A DNA stretch of 21,931 bases from Colimorpha_A sp045591885 (GTDB lineage: Bacteria; Bacillota; Clostridia; Oscillospirales; CAG-272): assembly GCA_045591885.1 (NCBI GenBank), contig JAZNTT010000009.1, forward strand, positions 1 through 21,931, written 5' to 3'. Made by a program: the position numbers and the translations under genes. Shown here piece by piece: positions 1 through 7,271 of this stretch (the stretch's first letter is position 1; each line of letters opens with the position of its first letter). The notes beneath the pieces are model-generated. The model was not told the DNA's origin. It made no database searches and saw only the letters and a program-made list of their open reading frames with translations.

Positions 1-1119
1 GGTGGTTGCATCTGCAAGAACGTCATTGAGCATACCTGTGGAGATACGGGTATTTGCCTGATTATGAACGTAATTGATATGCTCGAAGAGCTTTGTAACT
101 CTCTGTCCAGTCTCCGCGGAAATGAAAAGGAGAGGCGCGTATGTCATATAGGAAAGAGCATCGTAAACATCCTTTGTATAGCTGTTTACGGTATTGTTAT
201 CCTTTTCGATAAGGTCCCATTTGTTGATGCAAATGACCGACGGCTTCCCTGCCTCGTGAGCAATACCCGCAATTCTTTCGTCCTGCTCGGTAATTCCCTC
301 GTTCGCGTCTATCATAATAACGCAAACGTCAGCTCTCTCAACTGCAAGCTTTGCGCGAAGAACGCTGTATTTTTCAATAGGATCATCGACCTTGCTCTGG
401 CGGCGGATTCCGGCGGTATCAATGAGAACGTACTTTCCGTACTCATTTTCAAGCGCGGTATCTATCGCGTCTCTTGTGGTTCCCGCAACGTCGGAAACGA
501 TAAGGCGCTCTGTGCCGAGAAGCTTGTTTATTATAGATGATTTTCCTGCATTCGGCTTACCGATGACGGCAACCTTGATATTCTCGTCAAGCTCGCCCTC
601 GTCGTTTCCGTCATCCTCGGGGCAGTATGCAAGCACAACGTCAAGCAGATCGCCCGAGCCGGTACCGTGAAGGGCCGAGATCGGGATCGGATCGTCCTTG
701 AAGCCGAGCTGGTAGAACTCGTAAAACTCCGCAGGAGGCATACCGACGCGGTCAACCTTGTTTACTGCGAGAACGACGGGCTTTCCGCTCTTCATAAGAA
801 GAGAGGCAATTTGTCTATCCTCGTCAAGCATACCGACGTTCACGTCGGTTAAGAACACGATAACGTCAGCCGTCTCAATAGCGGTCTCCGCCTGACGGCG
901 CATATACTTGAGCATCGCGTTATCGGTTCTGGGCTCAATTCCGCCCGTATCAATAAGAAGAAGCTTTCTGCCTCTCCATTCGGTTTCGTGATAGATTCTG
1001 TCACGGGTAACGCCGGGGGTATCCTCGACGATAGAGATACGCTTGCCCGTAAGCTTGTTAAAAAGCGTACTCTTGCCGACGTTCGGACGTCCGACTATCG
1101 CAATTACAGGTGTACTCAT
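1..1119 (-). CDS. der: Ribosome biogenesis GTPase Der (EngA), 3' end outside the window
   Basis: Double-GTPase that assists maturation of the 50S subunit in the cytoplasm. The start is the ATG at 1117-1119, preceded by a strong TAAGGAGGAG site. The first G domain shows GRPNVGKST at about residues 10-18, followed by a DTPGVTRDR stretch and DTGGIEP. The second G domain shows GKPNAGKSS, encoded around 545-585. At the window edge the protein reads RISTGMLNDVLADA, which fits the start of the C-terminal KH-like domain. 373 codons are present of about 440 usual for the family, so roughly 70 residues lie beyond the left edge. It follows the DUF512 gene by 12 bp and is probably co-transcribed with it, an arrangement common in Clostridia. 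Identity is very secure. Confidence 0.97.
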   Translation of the reverse strand, partial: MSTPVIAIVGRPNVGKSTLFNKLTGKRISIVEDTPGVTRDRIYHETEWRGRKLLLIDTGGIEPRTDNAMLKYMRRQAETAIETADVIVFLTDVNVGMLDEDRQIASLLMKSGKPVVLAVNKVDRVGMPPAEFYEFYQLGFKDDPIPISALHGTGSGDLLDVVLAYCPEDDGNDEGELDENIKVAVIGKPNAGKSSIINKLLGTERLIVSDVAGTTRDAIDTALENEYGKYVLIDTAGIRRQSKVDDPIEKYSVLRAKLAVERADVCVIMIDANEGITEQDERIAGIAHEAGKPSVICINKWDLIEKDNNTVNSYTKDVYDALSYMTYAPLLFISAETGQRVTKLFEHINYVHNQANTRISTGMLNDVLADATT

Positions 1120-1131
1120 CGTATCTCCTCC

Positions 1132-2439
1132 TTAACCCAGATTCATAATCTTTTCGACGAAATCAAATCCGTCGGTATCAATGAATTCAACATTTACGTT
1201 CAGCTTTTCCTCAAGCCATCTCGGGCTGACGTCGTCAAGGAATCTGTCCTTCTCATGACGAAGCATGACCGACGGCAAAAAGAGCGTTTTGCCGAGCTTC
1301 TTGTCCCAAAGCTGCTCGTAAAGGTCCTTGCCGGTTATAAGTCCGGCAACTGTGATGTTTTCACCGAAAAAGTCGTTCTTTATCTCGTATACGTTAATAT
1401 CGAGATTACGGCAGCGCTTCTTCAGCTCCTCCGCCATAAACGAAATAAGCGGATAAGCGGCAGCTCCTGTCGCAAGCGAAATGTGTCTTTCGCGCTTAGT
1501 GTCGAAATCGTTTATATCCTTGAGCGCAAGAGCAAACTCGTCCGAGAAGGATCTGACCATTCCGACTCCGTTTTCTATCTGCGAATACCCCTCGTAGTAA
1601 TCGCCTCTCGGGAATTTCTTTTTCGCGGAAAGATAAAGCTCGTCGGCGCAGAAGAAGATCCTGCTTCCGTATTTTGATAGGCACGTTTCGGCATATCCCT
1701 CAACCTGCGCGATTATCTTCGACGCTTCCTCGCCCGTAAATGGAGTGAGCGGGAAAAGTCCCTCTCTGTGCTTCGTAATGCCCGCAGGAACTATCGAAAC
1801 GGAATTTACGGCAGGGTAAAGATCAGACAGGTCTCTCATGCTCTTCATAAGCTGCGCTCCGTCGTTTACGCCCTTGCAAAGAACGATCTGACAGTGCATC
1901 TCGACCCCCGCCTCAGCAAAGCGCTTCATCGTCTCGTAGCAGGAGCCGGCAAAACGGTTGCTCAGCATCTTACAGCGAAGCTCGGGGTCGGTAGTATGTA
2001 CCGATATATTTATCGGCGACATCTTCATCTTTATAATGCGCTCAATATCGTGCTCATCCATATTGGTGAGCGTGATATAGTTGCCCATAAGGAACGAAAG
2101 ACGCGAGTCGTCGTCCTTGAAATAAAGCGGTTTTCTCATCCCCTTCGGAAGCTGGTCGATGAAGCAGAAGATGCACTTATTCTTGCACGACTTCTTCTCG
2201 TCCATTAAGAAGGTATTGAAAACAAGGCCTATATCGTCGTACTGCGGCTTTCTTATCGCCACGTTTATCAGCTCAGGGCCGCGGTGAAGAAGGAGCTTCA
2301 CTCTCGGCTCCGTAATATAGTAACGGTAGTCAAGAACGTCGTTTATGTCCTTGCCGTTTATTCTGATAAGGTAATCTCCGCGCTTAACACCCGCTTCATC
2401 GGCGGCGGAGCCGGGAAGAACGTCATCTATGAGAACCAT
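1132..2439 (-). CDS. DUF512 family protein with N-terminal PDZ domain and radical-SAM-like Cys cluster
   Basis: A 435-residue protein of the PDZ/DUF512 family, whose biochemical role is not established. Residues 1-65 form a PDZ-like domain (LPGSAADEAGVKRGDYLIRI). A cysteine cluster C85-x3-C89-x2-C92 (CKNKCIFCF) follows and resembles the CxxxCxxC 4Fe-4S motif of radical SAM enzymes. The remainder matches the DUF512 region in layout, including a TGAAAYP segment near residue 325. The start at 2439 has AAGGAGG nine bases upstream. It sits directly before der; the two are often linked in Clostridia, which hints at a ribosome or RNA-related role without proving one. Full length for the family. The family call is confident; the function is unknown. 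Confidence 0.93.
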   Translation of the reverse strand: MVLIDDVLPGSAADEAGVKRGDYLIRINGKDINDVLDYRYYITEPRVKLLLHRGPELINVAIRKPQYDDIGLVFNTFLMDEKKSCKNKCIFCFIDQLPKGMRKPLYFKDDDSRLSFLMGNYITLTNMDEHDIERIIKMKMSPINISVHTTDPELRCKMLSNRFAGSCYETMKRFAEAGVEMHCQIVLCKGVNDGAQLMKSMRDLSDLYPAVNSVSIVPAGITKHREGLFPLTPFTGEEASKIIAQVEGYAETCLSKYGSRIFFCADELYLSAKKKFPRGDYYEGYSQIENGVGMVRSFSDEFALALKDINDFDTKRERHISLATGAAAYPLISFMAEELKKRCRNLDINVYEIKNDFFGENITVAGLITGKDLYEQLWDKKLGKTLFLPSVMLRHEKDRFLDDVSPRWLEEKLNVNVEFIDTDGFDFVEKIMNLG

Positions 2440-2490
2440 AAAGCAAGCCCTCCTTTTCTAAGATTTTTGGGTAACCCCACTGACGAAACA

Positions 2491-2518
2491 AAGCCCTCCG
2501 CAATTACGCGGCGGGCTT
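2491..2518 (-). terminator. Probable rho-independent terminator after rpmF
   Basis: On the minus strand AAGCCC pairs with GGGCTT, and inner CCGC pairs with GCGG across one 1x1 mismatch, around a six-base loop. The tail reads TTTGTTTCGT, a broken U-tract, so read-through into the DUF512 gene is possible. It lies 22 bases past the L32 stop codon. Confidence 0.7.
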
Positions 2519-2539
2519 ATTCGTGCAAAAACTTCGCAA

Positions 2540-2725
2540 TCAGTCGTTATCGACTGCAACGATCTCCTTGCCGGCGTAGGTTCCGCATGCCTTGCATACT
2601 CTGTGACGAAGAACTGCCTCTCCGCACTTAGGGCACGTGGTCATTCCGGGAAGGGCGAGCTTCCATGTGCTGGAACGTCTTTTGTCACGTCTTGCCTTCG
2701 ATACTTTTCTCTTCGGTACTGCCAT
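2540..2725 (-). CDS. rpmF: 50S ribosomal protein L32
   Basis: A 61-residue ribosomal protein of the large subunit. It starts MAVPKRKVSKARRDKRRSS, the standard L32 opening. A zinc ribbon with C31-x2-C34 and C44-x2-C47 follows, so this is the zinc-binding (C+) form. An in-frame upstream codon at 2743 would add six residues, but the ATG at 2723-2725 has AAGGAGGTGC at correct spacing and matches the family start. It lies 23 bp downstream of yceD and is transcribed with it, the usual rpmF-yceD pairing. Confidence 0.97.
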   Translation of the reverse strand: MAVPKRKVSKARRDKRRSSTWKLALPGMTTCPKCGEAVLRHRVCKACGTYAGKEIVAVDND

Positions 2726-2748
2726 ATTTAGCACCTCCTTCAAAGTGG

Positions 2749-3264
2749 TTAATTATTATCATCGTTATTCTGAAGGAACTTTTTAAGGACCTCAAGACGT
2801 GGATCTATCTCCTTCGTCTCGCAGTTACATTTTCCTTCATTGAGATCCTTTCCGCACTTAGGGCAAAGTCCCAAGCAGTTTTCGGAGCAAAGATCCCTTG
2901 ACGGCAGCTCAAGGAACAGAAGCTCCTCGACAGGGTCGCGTAAATCAAGGACAGAATTCTCGACAATGACGTAATCGTCGTTATCATCACCCTGAAGCGA
3001 ACCGCTTACCGCCGCATTTTTTGAGAGATCAAAGGTGAGGGAGCGATGAAGCTCCTTTAAGCATCTTGCGCACTCGGTAGTATAAGAAACGCTCGCCTTT
3101 AGCGTGAGAAGCATACAGCCTGAGCGTTCGGTGACCACACCGTCAATATGAACGGGACCTTCAAAGGAAACCGTAGGAAAAAGCTCGCCCGCGTCTGAGT
3201 AATCAAAAACGAAGGGGATCTTGTCCGTCTTTCCCGTAAGGATCGGGGTCATATCAACACGCAT
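2749..3264 (-). CDS. yceD: DUF177 (YceD-like) protein, rRNA accumulation factor family
   Basis: A 171-residue DUF177 protein. The family is genetically coupled to L32 and has been tied to 23S rRNA accumulation or processing in bacteria and plastids. A Cys pair ECARC (C65, C68) is followed by a Cys-rich C-terminus (C126, C130, C134, C137, C146, C148, including LCPKCGKD) that looks metal-binding. The longest reading frame extends to 3336, but that end overlaps the -35 box at 3331-3336, so those codons cannot all be transcribed from this promoter. The ATG at 3264 has AAAGGAAG upstream and is preferred; ATG 3282 (MKKEDF...) is the alternative. It is the first gene of the yceD-rpmF unit. Confidence 0.92.
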   Translation of the reverse strand: MRVDMTPILTGKTDKIPFVFDYSDAGELFPTVSFEGPVHIDGVVTERSGCMLLTLKASVSYTTECARCLKELHRSLTFDLSKNAAVSGSLQGDDNDDYVIVENSVLDLRDPVEELLFLELPSRDLCSENCLGLCPKCGKDLNEGKCNCETKEIDPRLEVLKKFLQNNDDNN

Positions 3265-3307
3265 AAAATCTTCCTTTTTCATCTCTTTACAAAATGTCGC
3301 AACATAT

Positions 3308-3336
3308 ATTATACACAACCCAATCGCGTTTGTCAA
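3308..3336 (-). promoter_or_regulatory. Consensus sigma-A promoter for yceD-rpmF
   Basis: On the minus strand TTGACA (3331-3336) and TATAAT (3308-3313) are separated by exactly 17 bases. Both hexamers are perfect. Transcription should start near 3301, leaving a leader of about 35 bases before the chosen yceD start. Confidence 0.92.
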
Positions 3337-3416
3337 TGATTTTTTTCAAAAATAACGCTGAATATTACCGAAATTTGTCTATACATATTGGCTTTTATGC
3401 CAAATAACGCCGAAAA

Positions 3417-4133
3417 CTACAAAGCGCGCCTCAGCGCCTCAATGATCTTCTTCTCCTCACGCGAGACCTTGACCTGCGTCATGCCGAGAATACGTCCCGC
3501 GTTTGCCTGCGACATTTCCTTTACATACCTTAAATATATAAGCTTCCTCTGCGTTTCGGGCAAAGCCTTAAGCGCTTCGGCAAGGGCAATTTTGTCAGTC
3601 GTTTTGCCGATCTCGTCGCTATCATCGGAAAGCAGATCACATAGACAGGCACCGTCGCTGTCGCTTCCGACCGGCTCGTAGATCGACTTTACGGGGCAAG
3701 CGGCGTCAAGCGCCGAAACAAGCTCCTCAACGGGAACTCCGCAAAGCTCTGAAAGCTCGCTCATCTTCGGCTCGCGCCCGTGCTCGCGCAGAAACTCCTC
3801 CTTTTTCTTCATGGCGTCAGTGCCTATGCGCTTGATATTCCGCCCGACCTTGACCATTCCGTCGTCGCGCAAAAAACGCCGTATCTCGCCGATTATAAGA
3901 GGAACCGCATAGGTCGAAAAGGCAGTTCCGAAGGACGTATCAAAGCTCCTTACCGCCTTTATCATACCGACAGACGCAAGCTGAACGAGATCGTCGTACT
4001 CAACTCCGCGATTCAAAAATCTGACAGCAATGCTTTTGCATAGACCCATATTTTGTGAAACGAGAGTATCGAGTGCCACAGAATCGCCCGACTGCGCGGC
4101 TTTGACAAGCGCAATGTTTTCCTCTCGCGTCAT
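3417..4133 (-). CDS. sigF: RNA polymerase sporulation sigma factor SigF (SpoIIAC)
   Basis: A 238-residue sigma-70 family factor that, in known sporulators, switches on forespore genes after asymmetric division. Region 2 is clear: YDDLVQLASVGMIKAVRSFD, then FSTYAVPLIIGEIRRFLRDDG. Region 3 follows (HGREPKMSELSELCGVPVEEL), and region 4 ends in a helix-turn-helix, MSQANAGRILGMTQVKVSR. Its ATG overlaps the spoIIAB stop by four bases (ATGA), so the two are translationally coupled. Length and order match spoIIAC of other spore formers. A short TTGGC/GCCAA hairpin at about 3389-3404 may be a weak terminator. Confidence 0.96.
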   Translation of the reverse strand: MTREENIALVKAAQSGDSVALDTLVSQNMGLCKSIAVRFLNRGVEYDDLVQLASVGMIKAVRSFDTSFGTAFSTYAVPLIIGEIRRFLRDDGMVKVGRNIKRIGTDAMKKKEEFLREHGREPKMSELSELCGVPVEELVSALDAACPVKSIYEPVGSDSDGACLCDLLSDDSDEIGKTTDKIALAEALKALPETQRKLIYLRYVKEMSQANAGRILGMTQVKVSREEKKIIEALRRAL

Positions 4134-4561
4134 TTCAGCTTCTTCGTCATCGTGACCGTCGTTCCGCGTCCGAGGACTGACCTGACCTTAAGACGGTCGG
4201 AAAAGCTCTCCATAATAGCAAAGCCCATACCTCCGCGCTCACCGCTTTCGTCGGTCGTAAACAGCGGCAGCTTCGCCTGCTCAATATCTTCTATGCCGCA
4301 GCCGCGGTCGCTGACGGTGATCCTTACACTCCTGTCGGAATAAATGCTTACCTCAACCACTACGTTTCCCTGCTTTCCTCTGTAACCGTGAATTATCGCG
4401 TTCGTCACCGCCTCGGAAACTGCGGTCCTGATGTCGGCAAGCTCGCTAACGTCAGGGTCAAGCCGCGCAATAAACGCAGTCACCGCATAACGTGCAAAGC
4501 TCTCGTTGCGCGAATCGCTGTCAAAAACGGTCTTCATTTTATTTATAAGTATCTTTTTCAT
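4130..4561 (-). CDS. spoIIAB: Anti-sigma-F factor / serine kinase SpoIIAB
   Basis: A 143-residue GHKL-fold ATPase. In known systems it binds and inhibits sigma-F, and it phosphorylates SpoIIAA. The N box is EAVTNAIIHGY (residues 50-60), the G1 box DRGCGI (85-90), and the glycine-rich lid GGMGFAIM (110-117). All catalytic boxes look intact. The start has AGGAGAAGG just upstream. It is the middle gene of spoIIAA-spoIIAB-sigF and overlaps sigF by four bases. In Bacillus, free SpoIIAB is degraded by ClpCP, which is of interest given the ClpC-like gene at 7852. Confidence 0.96.
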   Translation of the reverse strand: MKKILINKMKTVFDSDSRNESFARYAVTAFIARLDPDVSELADIRTAVSEAVTNAIIHGYRGKQGNVVVEVSIYSDRSVRITVSDRGCGIEDIEQAKLPLFTTDESGERGGMGFAIMESFSDRLKVRSVLGRGTTVTMTKKLK

Positions 4562-4593
4562 ATCCTTCTCCTATGTACTGCCCGAGGGCAGAA

Positions 4594-4953
4594 TTATGCA
4601 GTCATACTTCCGCGGCCGCGTATCGTTAAAAACCTGTCAGCACCCGACAGACGCAGGATCTTCATAAAATCGTCGGGAACGCTTATAAGCATAAGCTTTC
4701 CGCCGTAGCCGTTCACCCTCGTGTATCTGCCGAGGACAAGTCCAAGACCTGCGGAATCGGTAAAGGTCACCTCGCCAAGATCGAAAATAACGCTCATTGG
4801 TCGGTAATCTATCAACTTAGAATCAATCACCTCGCGTATCTCCTTAACGCTGTGATGATCAAGCTCGCCGCGGAGATAGCAGATACATTCCCCATCCTCG
4901 TCGAGCGTAACGCTGACCTGCTTATAATTTATGGTGAGTTCGTTTCCGTTCAT
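4594..4953 (-). CDS. spoIIAA: Anti-sigma-F factor antagonist SpoIIAA
   Basis: A 119-residue STAS-domain protein. The dephosphorylated form binds SpoIIAB and frees sigma-F. The phosphoacceptor motif FTDSAGLGLVLGR is present, with Ser67 as the likely target of SpoIIAB and SpoIIE. A GTG at 4957-4959 could add two residues, but the AAAGGA site is only three bases from it, while the ATG at 4951-4953 is at good spacing. The 32-bp gap to spoIIAB contains a small CTGCC/GGCAG hairpin. It is the first gene of the spoIIA operon. Confidence 0.95.
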   Translation of the reverse strand: MNGNELTINYKQVSVTLDEDGECICYLRGELDHHSVKEIREVIDSKLIDYRPMSVIFDLGEVTFTDSAGLGLVLGRYTRVNGYGGKLMLISVPDDFMKILRLSGADRFLTIRGRGSMTA

Positions 4954-5011
4954 TTTCACACATCCTTTCTATGCACATTTTACTACGGCACAAGCGCATA
5001 AAATGTCATAA

Positions 5012-5042
5012 TCGGTCGCCACATTAAAAAAGTTTGTCCTTC
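5012..5042 (-). promoter_or_regulatory. Possible sigma-H-type promoter of the spoIIA operon
   Basis: On the minus strand GAAGGACAA resembles the sigma-H -35 element RnAGGAwWW. Thirteen bases on, GGCGACC only partly matches the RnnGAAT -10 element. spoIIA operons are driven by sigma-H in studied spore formers. The -10 match and spacing are poor, so this is tentative. Confidence 0.25.
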
Positions 5043-5092
5043 ACGTTTTTATCTCGTTTTCATAATCTGTAAAAAACGAAAGGAACGAAATT

Positions 5093-5488
5093 ATGGCAGA
5101 ACAAGGCAGAGGTTTTATTACAGTAAACGTAAGAACGGCAGGCGGCGCGCTCCCCGTCGAGGGTGCGCTCGTCACGGTAAGCGCATCGGACACGGGAACG
5201 GTCATTGCCGTAACGCTGACAGATAACGCAGGGCTTTCGGAAATAATCGAGCTTCCGACACCGCCAAAGGAAAATTCGCTCGTCGTCGACGGCGGCGAGG
5301 TCTCAAGCTTTTATACGGTCGATACCGACAAAGACGGCTTTTACCACGTCGTAAACGCAAATATTCCCGTTTTCGACGGCGTAACGGCAATACAGCAGGT
5401 GCTTCTTGTCCCTATCGCCGTCGGAGATAATGAGCTTCAGCCAAATGACCTGACGAGATTTGAAAATAGCGAGCTTCCGAATTTGTAA
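5093..5488 (+). CDS. Small beta-sandwich-like protein (carboxypeptidase-regulatory-like fold), likely sporulation cluster
   Basis: A 131-residue protein with no signal peptide or membrane segment. Residues 8-60 (FITVNVRTAGGALPVEGALV, then a TDNAGLSE turn and IELPTPP) look like the pre-albumin-type beta-sandwich repeat called the carboxypeptidase regulatory domain. A second beta-rich stretch runs from YTVDTDKDGFYHV to VLLVPIAVG. Proteins of this look occur beside peptidoglycan-binding proteins in related Clostridia; I recall this but could not check it. The ATG at 5093 has AAAGGA eight bases upstream. It is divergent from spoIIA across 139 bp and leads the plus-strand cluster. Function is unknown; a structural or binding role next to the SpoIID-like protein is inference. 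Confidence 0.8.
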   Translation: MAEQGRGFITVNVRTAGGALPVEGALVTVSASDTGTVIAVTLTDNAGLSEIIELPTPPKENSLVVDGGEVSSFYTVDTDKDGFYHVVNANIPVFDGVTAIQQVLLVPIAVGDNELQPNDLTRFENSELPNL

Positions 5489-5594
5489 TGAAGTTACAAT
5501 GTTTCAAAACGGTGCGCCGAGGACGTCGCACCCTAAAAACAACGTGGTTCTCGCCCGAGATTCCGCCTTTGCTCACGCTTCGGCGCTTTTTTCG

Positions 5595-5718
5595 CCGTGT
5601 CATCCTGAGCGCAGTCGGAATCCGAGCAAAGCGAGGGTCAAACGACGCAAAGCGGCGTTTGGGATCTGGGCGAAAAAAGTTCGACTTCGGACTCCGTCCT
5701 CCGCTCAGAATGACACGG
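5595..5718. repeat. 124-bp MITE-like element with 17-bp imperfect terminal inverted repeats
   Basis: The left end CCGTGTCATCCTGAGCG and the right end CGCTCAGAATGACACGG are inverted copies with one mismatch. An inner hairpin pairs CAAACGACG with CGGCGTTTG (about 5639-5660, one mismatch). There is no transposase and no clear target-site duplication. The TCATxCTGAGCG end sequence is typical of small interspersed repeats I associate with Clostridia; that link is from memory. Confidence 0.6.
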
Positions 5719-5756
5719 GCGATCGAAAGAGGTTTACAAAGGAGAAAACGTGTGCA

Positions 5757-5778
5757 GAATTTTGCGAAGGCAAAATTC
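5757..5778. repeat. Perfect 9-bp hairpin
   Basis: GAATTTTGC and GCAAAATTC are exact inverted copies around the loop GAAG. It is part of the repeat patch between the two cluster genes. Confidence 0.7.
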
Positions 5779-5810
5779 AAGCCCGTTGTCTCCTTGGCGT
5801 GCTTCTTTGC

Positions 5811-5840
5811 TCAACTTTCTTGCACGAGCAAGAAAGTTGA
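5811..5840. repeat. Perfect 13-bp hairpin with four-base loop
   Basis: TCAACTTTCTTGC pairs exactly with GCAAGAAAGTTGA around ACGA. It ends 24 bases before the start codon at 5865. There is no U-tract, so it is not a standard terminator. In mRNA it would sit just upstream of the GAGGTGAT ribosome binding site and could protect or punctuate the transcript. Confidence 0.75.
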
Positions 5841-5864
5841 AGAAAAACCTACCGAGGTGATCTA

Positions 5865-7271
5865 ATGCCATTTCCATATATTCCCGAAAAAATCACTGTC
5901 CATTTAGGAGAACCGGATACCGACGCGCAAAACGTCACTCTCCCCTTCTCCGATTACATAAAAAACGTCGCGTCAAGCGAAATATATCCGACCTGGCCCG
6001 AAAGCGCCTTGCGCGCAAACATTCTCGCACAAATCTCCTTCGCCCTTAACCGCGTCTATACCGAATATTACCGTTCGCGCGGTTATCCTTTTGACATAAC
6101 GAACTCCACAACGATAGATCAATCATTCATAAACGGCAGAAATATATACGATACCGTCTCCGTCATAGTCGACGATATATTCAGCGACTATCTGCGCCGC
6201 AACGGTTTCGTCGAGCCGCTTTTCGCACAGTACTGTAACGGCACCACCGTGACGTGTAACGGATTATCTCAGTGGGGCACCGTTGACCTCGCCGAGCAAG
6301 GGCGTAACTCCGTCGAGATCGTCAAGAGCTACTATGGCGACGATATAAGCATAGTCGTAGATGCTCCGATACGCGGAATAACGACGACCGCACCGCGCCG
6401 AAACCTCAATCTCGGCTCAACGGGCAACGACGTCGCATTCGTTCAGCTTCGCCTGAACAGAATATCGAACAATTTTCCGTCAATACCTAAAATCCCGAAT
6501 CCAAACGGCTTCTACGACGTTGCAACGCGCGACGCGGTAAGAGAATTTCAAAGCATATTCGACCTCGCAGTCGACGGCATCGTAGGCAGAGCGACCTGGT
6601 ATAAGATACAACAGATATACGCGAGCGTGAAGCGTCTGAACGACCTGAGCTCCGAGGGAATCACTTATAACGAGATCCCGAAAATCTTTCCAAATACACT
6701 CAATCCCGGTGACGAGGGAAACGAGATCAAGGTAATTCAGTATATGATAAACTACATAGCGCAGTATGAGGACACGGTAAATTCAGTCGAAATAAACGGC
6801 GTCTTCGACTCACCGACTGAGCAAGCCGTCCGCGGCTTTCAAAGGACCTACGGCATACAGGAAACGGGAATAATCGACGAAAACACCTACGCAAGAATGT
6901 TCGACGTATATAACGCGATAATCCTATCTCTCCCCGACAACCAGCTTCTTGCTCCATACCGCCCCTACCCGGGCTTTCTCATAACACTCGGCTTTGACGG
7001 AAGCTATATAGTTCCGCTTCAAACCTACCTGAACGCCATTTCAACGGTGTTTACCGAAGTCCCCGAGGCGGGCAACAGCGGTGTTTACGATGAAGCAACG
7101 CGCAACGCCGTCCTTGCCGTTCAAGATCTTACAGGACTTGAGGCTACCGGCGTTGTTAATCTATCCACATGGACAGCGATAGGCGACCTTTACGCCGACA
7201 TAAGGTCAGGGGAAATAACGTCGCCAACGCAGTTCCCCGGTTATATAATAGACGGAGGAAGTCAGCTATGA
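5865..7271 (+). CDS. SpoIID-like protein with three C-terminal peptidoglycan-binding (PG_binding_1) repeats
   Basis: A 468-residue protein. Residues about 28-165 resemble the SpoIID/LytB domain: DYIKNVASSEIYPTWPESAL contains a Glu (E39) at the place of the catalytic acid of SpoIID lytic transglycosylases, and NGLSQWGTVDLAEQG followed by YYG matches the family's GMSQWGA...G...YY end motif. Two cysteines (C124, C131) sit just before it. Three PG_binding_1 domains follow at about 183-250, 283-355 and 370-443, each with GxYDxxTxxAVxxFQ-type cores. No signal peptide or transmembrane helix is visible, unlike SpoIID, which is membrane anchored. The start has GAGGTGAT seven bases away. It overlaps the next gene by four bases. 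A spore cortex or wall role is likely; enzymatic activity is untested. Confidence 0.85.
   Translation: MPFPYIPEKITVHLGEPDTDAQNVTLPFSDYIKNVASSEIYPTWPESALRANILAQISFALNRVYTEYYRSRGYPFDITNSTTIDQSFINGRNIYDTVSVIVDDIFSDYLRRNGFVEPLFAQYCNGTTVTCNGLSQWGTVDLAEQGRNSVEIVKSYYGDDISIVVDAPIRGITTTAPRRNLNLGSTGNDVAFVQLRLNRISNNFPSIPKIPNPNGFYDVATRDAVREFQSIFDLAVDGIVGRATWYKIQQIYASVKRLNDLSSEGITYNEIPKIFPNTLNPGDEGNEIKVIQYMINYIAQYEDTVNSVEINGVFDSPTEQAVRGFQRTYGIQETGIIDENTYARMFDVYNAIILSLPDNQLLAPYRPYPGFLITLGFDGSYIVPLQTYLNAISTVFTEVPEAGNSGVYDEATRNAVLAVQDLTGLEATGVVNLSTWTAIGDLYADIRSGEITSPTQFPGYIIDGGSQL

Larger units (their letters stand above)
5489..5864 (+). repeat. Intergenic patch of nested palindromic repeats
   Basis: This 376-bp gap holds no convincing gene. 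It contains four inverted repeats: GGTGCG/CGCACC (5511-5516, 5527-5532); an outer pair CTTTTTTCGCC/GGCGAAAAAAG (5586-5596, 5669-5679); a 17-bp pair with one mismatch (5595-5611, 5702-5718); and two perfect stems listed separately. The layout resembles the short palindromic, MITE-like repeats scattered through gut Clostridia genomes. It separates two genes that otherwise look co-directional. Confidence 0.7.

Noticed and set aside
3265..3336. Longer N-terminus for yceD
   Set aside because: The extension overlaps the -35 and -10 boxes of a perfect promoter, so it would not be transcribed from it, and it does not fit the family start.
4981..5092. A plus-strand promoter for the cluster starting at 5093
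   Set aside because: CATAAT near 5061 resembles a sporulation -10 element, but no -35 at proper spacing could be found for sigma-A, sigma-E or sigma-G. It is left unassigned.
5460..5865. Two plus-strand open frames of about 125 codons in the gap between the beta-sandwich gene and the SpoIID-like gene
   Set aside because: They read through inverted repeats, are rich in Arg and Lys from palindromic DNA, lack ribosome binding sites, and resemble no protein. The TAATG junction at 5865 looks like coupling but is probably chance.
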